From the NCBI GenBank assembly GCA_002494885.1, contig DACV01000005.1, positions 49,040 to 113,039 of the forward strand: 64,000 nucleotides of DNA, in the 5' to 3' direction. A model generated the notes under the pieces. That model was not told the DNA's origin, made no database searches, and was given only the letters and a program-made list of their open reading frames with translations. The DNA is from Methanobacterium sp. UBA44. Its GTDB lineage: Archaea > Methanobacteriota > Methanobacteria > Methanobacteriales > Methanobacteriaceae. The translations under genes and the position numbers were made by a program. Position 1 is the first letter of the stretch, and every line of letters starts with the position of its first letter. Positions 36,973 to 44,655 of the stretch are shown here, piece after piece.

Positions 36973-37078
36973 ACAGTATCAAAAATGAGAGTTGATAAAT
37001 CGTGATTACTTGCGGATAAGAAAATTACCAAATGTAAAATTAATTATTAATGATAAACAGTATTCATATGGTGATAAT

Positions 37079-37429
37079 ATGAAAGTTAAATACGCCACCA
37101 TCATTGTTAATGATATAGATGATTCAATTAAATTCTACACAGAAGTTATGGGATTTGAAATAGATAGCCAATACGATCTTGGACCAGCAGGAGAAATCAC
37201 GCTACTTAAAGGTGAAGGAGAAACTATGGTGGAAATCATTAAAAATCCAGTGGATGAACCGGGACTATTTTCAATAGGGATGGATGTTGAAGACTTAAAC
37301 ACCACAATTGAAGAACTTAAAGCAAAAGGTGCTAAAGTCACAATGGAACCCATTCCAATAACAGTTGGAATTCTTGCATTCATTGAAGATCCAAATGGGG
37401 CCAGAATAGCGCTAATTCAACACTATTAA
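37079..37429 (+). CDS. VOC/glyoxalase family protein
   Basis: A 116-residue vicinal-oxygen-chelate domain protein: KYATIIVNDIDDSIKFYTEVMGFEI is the first beta-alpha-beta unit, and IPITVGILAFIEDPNGARIALIQ the last. Such proteins include glyoxalases, dioxygenases and resistance proteins; the substrate cannot be told. The ATG at 37079 has GGTGATA right before it, so the upstream in-frame ATG at 36992 is not used. A run of T follows the stop codon and probably ends transcription. Confidence 0.8.
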   Translation: MKVKYATIIVNDIDDSIKFYTEVMGFEIDSQYDLGPAGEITLLKGEGETMVEIIKNPVDEPGLFSIGMDVEDLNTTIEELKAKGAKVTMEPIPITVGILAFIEDPNGARIALIQHY

Positions 37430-37442
37430 CCTTTTTTTTTTA
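37430..37442 (+). terminator. Oligo-T terminator after the VOC gene
   Basis: CC followed by about ten T directly after the stop codon fits the simple oligo-T terminators used by archaeal RNA polymerase. The next gene has its own TATA box at 37611. Confidence 0.45.
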
Positions 37443-37610
37443 AATATTGCCCTATTCATGTGGTTCTTAATTATTTCTATGATTTATACAATCTAAAAAA
37501 AATAGTAAAATTGGAAATGTTTATAAAAATCTAAACCTTAATATATGATTTCATGTTATAGTTACTAAATGATATAAAAATTGGATAACGGTATAATTAA
37601 GTATATTATT

Positions 37611-37618
37611 TTTATATA
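37611..37618 (+). promoter_or_regulatory. TATA box of the rpo11 gene cluster
   Basis: TTTATATA in a T-rich context lies 71 bases before the rpo11 ATG. The expected transcription start is near 37643, giving a leader of about 45 bases. Confidence 0.5.
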
Positions 37619-37688
37619 TGGCACTATATGAAGCTATTGGCCAAAAGAAAGGTAAAATGAAAGATTTTAATATTTTATGAGGGATAAA

Positions 37689-37952
37689 ATGAAGATTTTA
37701 AAGAATACTAAGACTGAACTTGAAATTGAGATTACAGGTGAAACTCACTCATTATGCAATGCATTAAGAAAAACATTGATGGAAGATAAGGGCGTGGAAT
37801 CAGCAGCATATGTGATTGACCATCCAATTGTGGGAGAGCCGGTATTATATATTAAGGCTAAAAATCCAAAAAAATCACTGCAAAAAGCTGCAGAGACATT
37901 AATGTCACAATGCAATGAATTCAAAGGCCTTGTAAAGTCTTCTGAAAAATAA
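37689..37952 (+). CDS. rpo11: RNA polymerase subunit Rpo11 (RpoL)
   Basis: An 87-residue homologue of eukaryotic Rpb11, which pairs with Rpo3 in assembly of the archaeal RNA polymerase. The motif ITGETHSLCNALRKTLMEDKGVESAAYVIDHP is diagnostic. GAGGGAT lies just before the ATG at 37689; an ATG 12 bases upstream lies before that site and is not favoured. The DUF99 gene follows after 27 bases. Confidence 0.94.
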   Translation: MKILKNTKTELEIEITGETHSLCNALRKTLMEDKGVESAAYVIDHPIVGEPVLYIKAKNPKKSLQKAAETLMSQCNEFKGLVKSSEK

Positions 37953-37979
37953 ATTAACATATTAAACTTAATTTTTAAG

Positions 37980-38576
37980 ATGAACAATAAAAAATTCAGG
38001 AAAATTAAGCAAGAGATAAGGATTTTGGGCATTGATGATGCTCCATTCCCTCCCCATACTCAGGATAAGGTAATGCTAATAGGAACTATTTTTAGAGGGG
38101 GAACATGGCTTGATGGGGTTCTGAGAACTTATATTTCAGGGGATGGAGACGATTCAACAGATAAAATTGTTGAAATGATCAATAAATCAAGACATAAAGA
38201 CCAGATTGGGGTCATAATGCTTGATGGTATTACTTTTGGCGGATTTAACGTTGCTAATGTAAAGGAAATCTTTGAAGAAACTGGAATTCCTGTCGTTGTC
38301 ATTATGAGAAAATTTCCTGACGTTGATAAGATTAAAAAGGCCCTATTAAAATTTGAAGACCACCAAAAGAGATGGAATTACATTTTAAACGCGGGTAAAG
38401 TTTATAAAATCCAGAATAAAGAACCAATATATATTCAGATATGCGGAATTGATTTAAAAGATGCAGAAGAGATTGTAAGTCTTTCCACAACAAGAAGCGC
38501 AATTCCTGAACCAGTAAGGGCTGCTCATTTAATAGCTGCAGGAGTAGAGACTGGGGAGTCTAAGGGAAGTGCTTGA
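37980..38576 (+). CDS. DUF99 (UPF0215) family protein
   Basis: A 198-residue archaeal protein of the DUF99 family, recognised from ILGIDDAPF, VMLIGTIFRGGTWLDGVL, LDGITFGGFNVANVKEI and the C-terminal TTRSAIPEPVRAAHLIAAGVETGES. The fold is thought to be endonuclease V-like, but the activity is not established. It lies between rpo11 and a Nudix gene, all in one direction with short gaps. Confidence 0.85.
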   Translation: MNNKKFRKIKQEIRILGIDDAPFPPHTQDKVMLIGTIFRGGTWLDGVLRTYISGDGDDSTDKIVEMINKSRHKDQIGVIMLDGITFGGFNVANVKEIFEETGIPVVVIMRKFPDVDKIKKALLKFEDHQKRWNYILNAGKVYKIQNKEPIYIQICGIDLKDAEEIVSLSTTRSAIPEPVRAAHLIAAGVETGESKGSA

Positions 38577-38605
38577 CTTATTTTAATAGATAAGGAGAAT
38601 TTAAA

Positions 38606-39013
38606 TTGCATAAAAATCCTGCATTAACTGTTGATGCCGTAATAATCTGTGAAAACGATTCAATAATCTTAATAAAACGTAAAAAAGATCCTTATAAAGG
38701 TTTATGGGCATTACCTGGAGGATTCGTTGAATATGGGGAAACTGTGGAATCTGCAGTTTTAAGGGAAGTAAAAGAAGAAACTGGCCTTGAAATTAAGCTG
38801 ATAACAATTGTTGGCGTTTATTCTGATCCAGATAGAGATCCAAGAGGACACACAGTTACAATAGCTTATCTTGCTAAGAAGATCGGAGGAAACTTAAAGG
38901 CAGATACCGATGCTTCTAAAGCCCAATATTTTAAAAAAGGAGAGATTTCAAAACTAAAACTTGCATTTGACCATGATATTATCTTAAAAGATGCATTTGA
39001 GCTTGAAAATTAA
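38606..39013 (+). CDS. Nudix hydrolase
   Basis: A 135-residue pyrophosphohydrolase with a complete Nudix box: GGFVEYGETVESAVLREVKEETGLEI (about 40-65) contains G, E, REV and EE at the required places. Close relatives in methanogens hydrolyse ADP-ribose or nucleotide sugars. The start is a TTG at 38606 behind AAGGAG with a proper spacer. It belongs to the rpo11-DUF99 string. Confidence 0.88.
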   Translation: MHKNPALTVDAVIICENDSIILIKRKKDPYKGLWALPGGFVEYGETVESAVLREVKEETGLEIKLITIVGVYSDPDRDPRGHTVTIAYLAKKIGGNLKADTDASKAQYFKKGEISKLKLAFDHDIILKDAFELEN

Positions 39014-39184
39014 AAAGAGAACATAAAACCAAAATTCATTTTTACTGTAAAATTCTGGAATTTAAATCAGATAAAATTTATAAGTATTAAGAAACAATTT
39101 TTTTAAAATTACAGTTATAAAATTATATTTTATTAAATTGATAACTCAATTTACTATTTATTGAATGGGTAAGGGAGGACTTTA

Positions 39185-39499
39185 ATGGAATTCTGTCCGA
39201 AATGCGGAACTGTAATGTTCCCTAAAAATAACCGTTTTCAATGTAAGTGCGGATATGAAAGAGAGATAACCAAAGAACAAAAAAGTAAGTACGAGGTCTC
39301 TGAAAGGGTAAAAGCAGAGGAAAATATAATAGTTAGGGGAGAAAATGTAAAAACATTGCCAACAACTCGTGCTGTATGTCCTAAGTGTAAAAATAAAGAA
39401 GCTTTCTGGTGGCTTCAACAAACAAGAAGAGCAGATGAATCAGAAACAAGATTTTTAAGATGCACTAAATGTGGACAAACATGGCGCGAATATGATTAG
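39185..39499 (+). CDS. tfs: Transcription factor S (TFS)
   Basis: A 104-residue homologue of Rpb9/TFIIS that rescues stalled RNA polymerase by stimulating RNA cleavage. It has two zinc ribbons: CPKCGTVM with CKCGY at the N-terminus, and CPKCKNKEAFWW with CTKCGQTWREYD at the C-terminus, including the RRADESETRF stretch with the Asp-Glu pair needed for cleavage. GGGAGG precedes the ATG. The pcn and gins51 genes follow, a conserved archaeal neighbourhood. Confidence 0.95.
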   Translation: MEFCPKCGTVMFPKNNRFQCKCGYEREITKEQKSKYEVSERVKAEENIIVRGENVKTLPTTRAVCPKCKNKEAFWWLQQTRRADESETRFLRCTKCGQTWREYD

Positions 39500-39535
39500 C
39501 TGAATAATCCTGATCTTGATTAAGGAGAATATAGC

Positions 39536-40084
39536 ATGAAAGATGATTCAAAGAAAAAGAAATCAGATGAAGATGTGGAAAAGAAAAATTCTACAATTTT
39601 GCCTACCAAAAATTTCATTAAAAAATTGAATTTTGGCCAGATCGATGATTCTGATAAAGATTCGAAAAAATCAGGGGATAAAGAATCTAAAAATAAGGAT
39701 TCTGACCACGATAATCATGCACTGCCCACAGTTGAGGATTTTTTAAAAATTCTTAACATTGAAGATATTGAATCTGGGAAAAATAAATTGAAAATGATTA
39801 CTGGCATTATTGCAGGCTTGATACTGATACTGGCCGGTATATTTTTTGTGATAGGCAACAGTGAAACTGTGGCTGACAACGTTATATTTGGTGAAAAAGC
39901 TGTATTCTCAGTATTTTTGATTTTAGTTGGTATTCTTATAATCTCAATTTCTTTAGCCCAGAAATTTCTTGATAAATCATTTTTTAAGGGAATAACTAAA
40001 GAAATTGAGTCAGATAAGGGATCGTCTTCTAATCCAAATGAAAAGGATATAAGAGGAGATAATATAAATAGAAATAATAGATAA
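39536..40084 (+). CDS. Hypothetical protein with charged N-terminus and two membrane helices
   Basis: A 182-residue protein. The first 85 residues are very rich in Lys, Asp and Ser and probably disordered; two hydrophobic helices follow (about 85-105 and 122-143) and a polar tail. The phrase ILPTKNFIKKLNF is echoed by LPTVEDFLKILNI, a small internal repeat that may be a short binding helix. No family is recognised. It stands between tfs and pcn, with AAGGAG before its start, so it is cotranscribed with replication and transcription genes. Confidence 0.6.
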   Translation: MKDDSKKKKSDEDVEKKNSTILPTKNFIKKLNFGQIDDSDKDSKKSGDKESKNKDSDHDNHALPTVEDFLKILNIEDIESGKNKLKMITGIIAGLILILAGIFFVIGNSETVADNVIFGEKAVFSVFLILVGILIISISLAQKFLDKSFFKGITKEIESDKGSSSNPNEKDIRGDNINRNNR

Positions 40085-40122
40085 TAAGATAGTTAGGATA
40101 GTCTTTTTGAAGGAGGATGAAA

Positions 40123-40857
40123 ATGTTTAAAGCAGTTCTAAGCGATTCGAATATCTTGAAAACCAGTTTTGATGCCATATCTTCGATTGTTGATGAAGTA
40201 CAGATGCAGGCAGATAGCGAAGGCCTAAGGCTCGATGCACTTGATAGATCCCACATCACATTTGTACATCTTGAACTTAAACCAGGTTTATTTGATGAAT
40301 TTACCATAGATGAACCTTTAAAAATCAATGTAGACACAGAAGAACTCATGAAGGTCTTAAAAAGGGCCAAAAGTGATGATATTGTTGAACTTTCAGTGGA
40401 TGAAGGAAATCTTATTATCATATTCGAAGGAGAAGCACGTCGTAGATTTAAAATAAGGCTTATAGATATAGAATACGAAGCACCAAGCCCTCCGGATCTT
40501 GAATATCCAACAGAATTTGAAGTTCCATTTATTCTCCTTAAAAATTCCATTCAGGACATCGAGATAGTATCAGATAAAATAGTATTAACTGTGGGTTCAG
40601 ACAAATTCATTGCAGAAGCAGAGGGAGAATTTGGAGATGCAAAAATAGAATATCTTCACGGAGAAAAAATTGATAATAAAGCAAAATCCATTTTTTCACT
40701 TGAAAAAATTAAAGAAATGCTTAAAGCAGATAAATTCTCCGATATCATCGTTTTAAAGCTTGGAAATGATATGCCTTTAAATCTGTCATTAAAGATGGTT
40801 TCAGATGAAGGGGAACTTAGTTTCCTGCTTGCACCACGTATAGAAAGCGAAGAATAG
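40123..40857 (+). CDS. pcn: DNA polymerase sliding clamp PCNA
   Basis: A 244-residue clamp, the usual archaeal length. It begins MFKAVLSDSNILKTSFDAIS, has LRLDALDRSHITFVHLEL in the first domain, an interdomain connector near 118-132 and a C-terminal SFLLAPRIES. The ATG at 40123 is chosen since GGAGGATG ends three bases before it; the ATG at 40117 lies inside that ribosome binding site. The gins51 gene follows, so clamp and helicase-complex parts are made together. Confidence 0.96.
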   Translation: MFKAVLSDSNILKTSFDAISSIVDEVQMQADSEGLRLDALDRSHITFVHLELKPGLFDEFTIDEPLKINVDTEELMKVLKRAKSDDIVELSVDEGNLIIIFEGEARRRFKIRLIDIEYEAPSPPDLEYPTEFEVPFILLKNSIQDIEIVSDKIVLTVGSDKFIAEAEGEFGDAKIEYLHGEKIDNKAKSIFSLEKIKEMLKADKFSDIIVLKLGNDMPLNLSLKMVSDEGELSFLLAPRIESEE

Positions 40858-40928
40858 ATGGAATAAATGCAAAAAGTGAATTAACAATAAGAAACATAAT
40901 ATAACATAGTAATTTTAAAAGTGAGGAA

Positions 40929-41741
40929 TTGAGGTTGGATGAGTTTTTCCAGAGATTAAGGGAAATCCAAAAAAAAGAGCGTAATATAAGCGGGTTAGCT
41001 AACGTTGGAGATAATTTTTATAAAGATGTCTATAACTATTTAGACAGGCTCATGTTGAAAATAGGTAATAATCCATTTTCTCTTGACTCTTATCTTCTTC
41101 GTGATGCTCGTAGAATAGCCGCAGAAATATGTGAGAGGCGGGAACATAAAATAACAAACAGTGCAATTTTAAATGTTCAAAGAACAAATGGACTGTTTAA
41201 TGATAACTCAGAAAAAAATGGATTGAGCGTTCCAACAGCTCCACCAGAAAACTTAACTCCTGAGGAAGAAAATCTTTACTATTCTATAACTAAATCTCTA
41301 ATTAAATATAGAAATGAGATGATTCCTCAATTAAAATCTCTTAAAAATAAAGGAAATAAAGTTACTACTACAGAGAAGCAGCAAAAATCCAGTTTGCCCT
41401 TACATAAAGAGAAGAATAGAAATAATGAAAAAAAATCATTGCCTCTCGGAATTGAACATGATATAGCCAGTTTTCAAGCATATGAACAACCAGAATCAAT
41501 TATTAAAAATGCCAAAAGCTCTAAAAAAGATATTCCATCTATCAATAAGGACAAAAAGGACCAGATGAAAACGGTTATGGCTCTTGAAGAACTTCCATCC
41601 ATAATGGGAGTGGATAATAAAATTTATGGGCCTTTATCTCCCCAGGATATAATTACAATGCCTGAGCAAACTGCTATGATTCTAATAACTAATAATAAAG
41701 GCCGGTTCATTGAAAAATATAAGAAAATAGCATACAGATGA
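40929..41741 (+). CDS. gins51: GINS complex subunit Gins51-like protein
   Basis: A 270-residue protein directly behind pcn, the standard place for archaeal gins51 (GINS15). The N-terminal helical A domain has DSYLLRDARRIAAEICERRE and LTPEEENLYYSITKSLIKYR. A long, variable, Lys/Ser-rich linker follows (about 135-205), and a small C-terminal beta domain (VMALEELPSIMGVDNKIYGPLS then QDIITMPEQTAMILI). GINS joins MCM in the replicative helicase. The start is TTG at 40929 after GTGAGG. Sequence conservation is modest, so part of the call rests on position. Confidence 0.8.
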   Translation: MRLDEFFQRLREIQKKERNISGLANVGDNFYKDVYNYLDRLMLKIGNNPFSLDSYLLRDARRIAAEICERREHKITNSAILNVQRTNGLFNDNSEKNGLSVPTAPPENLTPEEENLYYSITKSLIKYRNEMIPQLKSLKNKGNKVTTTEKQQKSSLPLHKEKNRNNEKKSLPLGIEHDIASFQAYEQPESIIKNAKSSKKDIPSINKDKKDQMKTVMALEELPSIMGVDNKIYGPLSPQDIITMPEQTAMILITNNKGRFIEKYKKIAYR

Positions 41742-41997
41742 TATAACCTTTGTTGGCATTATATTAAATAAAATAGGGCTACAGAATGATTTTAAAATGC
41801 GGCTGTTTTTATTTTTGAGAGAATTAGTAGTAATATACAAATATATAAATAAAGAATAGAAAATAAATATTCAAGGTATTTATTAAACTTTTATTTAAAA
41901 TTAGTTTAATATCGATAAAATTCTCAATTATATTATTCATTTTTATAAAGAGGTTGAAGAAATGCAAAACATAGGAAAAACTATATTTTTCGTGCTC
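41742..41997. other. Gene-free AT-rich stretch before the hairpin array
   Basis: No gene is visible. A frame of 22 codons begins with ATG at 41962 and runs into the first hairpin; it lacks support. GAGGTTGAAGAAA at 41950-41962 recurs at 42274-42286 and brackets most of the array. Confidence 0.4.
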
Positions 41998-42323
41998 CGA
42001 AATCTAGATTTCGAGAGCATTCAAATCTAAAGAGTTACAGTTGCAAAACGAAGCTAAATCGAGATTTTTGCCCATGAGAAACTTCGTTTCTCTGCACCAA
42101 ATTCTTCGGATTTGAGAGTTTTGCAAACATCAAAATCCTAGATTATGATGGCATTTCTGAACTTTCGAAATCAGAGATTTCGAAGCCGGAGGAAAATAAT
42201 TTCCTCGGCCGCAAATCGAAGGATTTGCAGGGTCCGAACATTTCGTGTTCGGGGTCACAAAAATGAAATTATTGAGGTTGAAGAAAATACGAAGTATTTT
42301 CCGAACTACAAATCAAAGATTTG
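41998..42323. repeat. Array of eight short perfect hairpins
   Basis: Eight perfect hairpins follow one another before rpl44e. Their spans are 41998-42013 (CGAAATC arms), 42076-42092 (GAGAAAC), 42164-42184 (TTCGAAATC), 42189-42206 (GAGGAAA), 42211-42228 (GCAAATC), 42234-42252 (CCGAACA), 42283-42301 (GAAAATAC) and 42309-42323 (CAAATC). Loops are 2-5 bases. Each stem has a different sequence, so pairing rather than sequence is kept. The last hairpin ends at the ribosome binding site of rpl44e. The 13-bp direct repeats at 41950 and 42274 bracket the first six. Confidence 0.85.
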
Positions 42324-42336
42324 AGGTGATTATTTA

Positions 42337-42615
42337 ATGAAAATTCCAAAAGAAAGAAGAACATATTGTCCAAGCTGCAAAAAACATACCACTCACGAAG
42401 TATTCGAATCTAAAAGAAGAAAGGCAAGCGAACTGAAGTGGGGGCAACGTCAATTCAGGCGAGTTACAAGCGGGTACAGAGGATATCCAAGGCCTCTTCC
42501 ATCTGGAAACAAGCCGGTAAAAAAATTGGATCTTCGATATAAATGTAAAGAATGTGGTAAATCTCACATAAAAAGATCTTCATTTAGAGCAGGAAAAGTT
42601 GAATTTGTAAGTTAG
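42337..42615 (+). CDS. rpl44e: Ribosomal protein L44e
   Basis: A 92-residue zinc-ribbon protein of the large subunit. It begins MKIPKERRTYCPSCKKHTTHEV and ends with YKCKECGKSHIKRSSFRAGKVEF; the two CxxC pairs bind zinc. GAGGTGAT precedes the ATG with a proper spacer. It opens the rpl44e-rps27e-aIF2alpha-nop10 translation operon, which in archaea usually follows pcn and gins51; here the hairpin array lies between. Confidence 0.96.
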   Translation: MKIPKERRTYCPSCKKHTTHEVFESKRRKASELKWGQRQFRRVTSGYRGYPRPLPSGNKPVKKLDLRYKCKECGKSHIKRSSFRAGKVEFVS

Positions 42616-42624
42616 GTGATTTTA

Positions 42625-42810
42625 ATGGCAGTTATGGGAACTCATAGAAGTAATTTTCTAAAAGTAAAATGTTTAGACTGTGGAAATCAACAAACAGTTT
42701 TTGATCATGCTGCATCCAATGTCCAGTGTATCATATGTGGAAAGACACTGGTAAAACCAAAGGGTGGCAAGTCTGAGATTGTTGCGCAAATATTAGAAGT
42801 CCTTGATTAA
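42625..42810 (+). CDS. rps27e: Ribosomal protein S27e
   Basis: A 61-residue zinc-ribbon small-subunit protein with FLKVKCLDCGNQQTVFDHA and CIICGKTLVKPKGGKS. The ATG at 42625 has GGTGAT just before it; the upstream in-frame ATT/ATG codons belong to that site. It begins ten bases after the rpl44e stop codon. Confidence 0.95.
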   Translation: MAVMGTHRSNFLKVKCLDCGNQQTVFDHAASNVQCIICGKTLVKPKGGKSEIVAQILEVLD

Positions 42811-42841
42811 ACAATTAAGACAATAAATTTCAGGTGTTTTA

Positions 42842-43627
42842 ATGGTAAGAATGAGAAAAGAATGGCCAAATGAAGGAGATCTTGTAGTAGGAACTGTACA
42901 TAAAGTTTTAGGATACGGTGCATTCGCTGCTCTTGAGGAATATGAAGGAAAAGAAGCATTTATTCATATTTCTGAAGTTTCCTCTGGATGGGTAAAAAAT
43001 ATTAGAGACTACGTAAGAGAAAATCAAAAAATCGTTGCAAGGGTACTACGAGTTAATCCGAAAAAAGGCCATGTAGATGTTTCCTTAAAAAGAATAAGGG
43101 AAGATCAAAGAACAAGGAAAATTCAACAGTGGAAAATAGAACAAAAAGCTGAAAAATTGCTTGAAATTTCTGCTGAAGCGATTGGAAAAGACCTTGATAC
43201 TGCCTATGAAGAAATAGGTTATAAGATTATAGATGAATTCGGTGACCTTTACGAAGCATTTGAAACAGCTGCAGAAGAAGGAGAGGAAGCTCTTATTAGC
43301 AGAGAAATAGATGGAGAATGGGCTAAAACTATCACAGAAGTAGCTCAAAAGAACATTTCTCCTCCAGAAGTTCAGATAACGGGATATATAGATTTAAAAT
43401 CATACGCACCAAATGGTGTCGATGTGATAAAGAGAGCATTAGGGGCTGTAGAAGAAGAAAACATACAGGTGCAATGTGTTGGTGCCCCAAGATACAGATT
43501 AATAGTTAAATCCTCTGATTACATAACAGCTGAAAGTTTACTTAAAGAAGCAGCTGAAAGTTGTATTAATGCTGTTTTGGATGAAGGTGGAGAAGGAATT
43601 TTCCAGCGTGAACTGGAAAAAATATAA
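42842..43627 (+). CDS. aif2a: Translation initiation factor aIF2 subunit alpha
   Basis: A 261-residue alpha subunit of aIF2, which brings initiator tRNA to the small subunit. It starts MVRMRKEWPNEGDLVVGTV with an S1 domain (VLGYGAFAALEEYEGKEAFIHISEVS), then the helical middle domain, then the C-terminal alpha-beta domain (GAPRYRLIVKSSDY). CAGGTG precedes the ATG. It is third in the rpl44e operon. Confidence 0.96.
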   Translation: MVRMRKEWPNEGDLVVGTVHKVLGYGAFAALEEYEGKEAFIHISEVSSGWVKNIRDYVRENQKIVARVLRVNPKKGHVDVSLKRIREDQRTRKIQQWKIEQKAEKLLEISAEAIGKDLDTAYEEIGYKIIDEFGDLYEAFETAAEEGEEALISREIDGEWAKTITEVAQKNISPPEVQITGYIDLKSYAPNGVDVIKRALGAVEEENIQVQCVGAPRYRLIVKSSDYITAESLLKEAAESCINAVLDEGGEGIFQRELEKI

Positions 43628-43657
43628 TCCTTATCAAGGAAAACTGCAGGTCTTCTA

Positions 43658-43834
43658 ATGAAGATGAAAATGAAAAAATGCAGATCCTGTGGGGAATACA
43701 CACTTAAAAATAAGTGTCCCTACTGTGATGGGGAAGTGGGAGTAATATATCCTGCAAAATATTCTCCTGAGGATAAATATGGAAAATATAGAAGAATTCT
43801 TAAAAAACAACAGCTTAAAAATGGGAAGGAGTGA
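43658..43834 (+). CDS. nop10: H/ACA ribonucleoprotein subunit Nop10
   Basis: A 58-residue protein that supports Cbf5 in guide-RNA-directed pseudouridylation. It has the zinc ribbon KCRSCGEYTLKNKCPYCDG and the tail PAKYSPEDKYGKYRRILKKQ, which is diagnostic for archaeal Nop10. It lies between aIF2alpha and a PAC2 protein, the conserved archaeal position, four bases before the next start. Confidence 0.93.
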   Translation: MKMKMKKCRSCGEYTLKNKCPYCDGEVGVIYPAKYSPEDKYGKYRRILKKQQLKNGKE

Positions 43835-43838
43835 TTAG

Positions 43839-44606
43839 ATGGATAAGACTTATATTAACATGATTAAAGAAGTGGATCTTAAAGATCCAGTATTTATTGA
43901 GGCACTTCCTGGAATTGGACATGTTGGAAAACTTGTTGCAGAACATATAATCCACGAACTTGAAGCAGAGAAATTTGCTGAACTATATTCGCCATCATTT
44001 CCTCCACAAGTGTTCGTTAAAGAAGATGGGACAATAGAACCCATGAAAAATGAATTTTATGCTCTTAAAGGAGATAATGGACAAGACTACATATTTCTTG
44101 TAGGAAATACACAGGGATTAAGCCCAGAAGGTCAGCATGAAGTATGTGGAATGATACTCGATTTTGTAGAAAAATACGGTGTAAAGCAGATGTACACCCT
44201 TGGAGGCCTTGGAACTGGACAACCAATAGAAAAATCAAAGGTTTTTGGTGCAGCAACAACAACTGAGCTTGCTGAACTGCTAAAAGAGAATAATGTAACT
44301 CTTAGATCTGCCGATGGTGGAATCATAGGGGCTTCTGGACTTCTTTTAGGATTGGGAATGCTTCGAGGAATGAACGGTGCATGTCTCATGGGAGAAACAC
44401 CGGGATACTTTGTAGATGCTGAAGCATCTAAAGCAGTTTTAAAAGTTCTGCTTGATATTTTGGGCATGGAAGTTGATGTAGCAAAATTAGAAGAAAGGGC
44501 AGAAGAAACTCGAAAGATGATATCCAAAGCCCAGCAGATGGAGCAAGAAATGGCTGAAAGAATGCAGATAGCTCCAGGCGAAGAAGATTTAAGATACATC
44601 GGGTAA
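43839..44606 (+). CDS. PAC2 family proteasome-assembly-chaperone-like protein
   Basis: A 255-residue archaeal PAC2 protein, probably acting as a chaperone in assembly of the proteasome, as eukaryotic PAC2 does. It has DPVFIEALPGIGHVGKLVAEHII at the N-terminus, GGLGTGQPIEKSKVFGAATT in the middle, GASGLLLGLGMLRGMNGACLMGETPGY near 165 and a C-terminal helix. It is the last gene of the aIF2alpha-nop10 run, as in many euryarchaea. A distant paralogue lies at 56527-57246. Confidence 0.85.
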   Translation: MDKTYINMIKEVDLKDPVFIEALPGIGHVGKLVAEHIIHELEAEKFAELYSPSFPPQVFVKEDGTIEPMKNEFYALKGDNGQDYIFLVGNTQGLSPEGQHEVCGMILDFVEKYGVKQMYTLGGLGTGQPIEKSKVFGAATTTELAELLKENNVTLRSADGGIIGASGLLLGLGMLRGMNGACLMGETPGYFVDAEASKAVLKVLLDILGMEVDVAKLEERAEETRKMISKAQQMEQEMAERMQIAPGEEDLRYIG

Positions 44607-44655
44607 GTAAGATTATTTTTAAACCCGACTATTATTTATTTTTGAAGGGATCGTC

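Noticed and set aside
41962..42030. 22-codon peptide leader before the hairpin array
   Set aside because: It has a purine-rich stretch before it but runs into a hairpin of the array, so its peptide follows from the palindrome; there is no sign of selection.
41998..42323. CRISPR array
   Set aside because: The hairpins have different sequences, no constant repeat, no uniform spacer length and no cas genes in the window.
44132..44599. Long antisense frame of 155 codons opposite the PAC2 gene
   Set aside because: Its composition is rich in Ser and Pro as expected for a shadow of codon bias, and the PAC2 gene on the other strand is clear.
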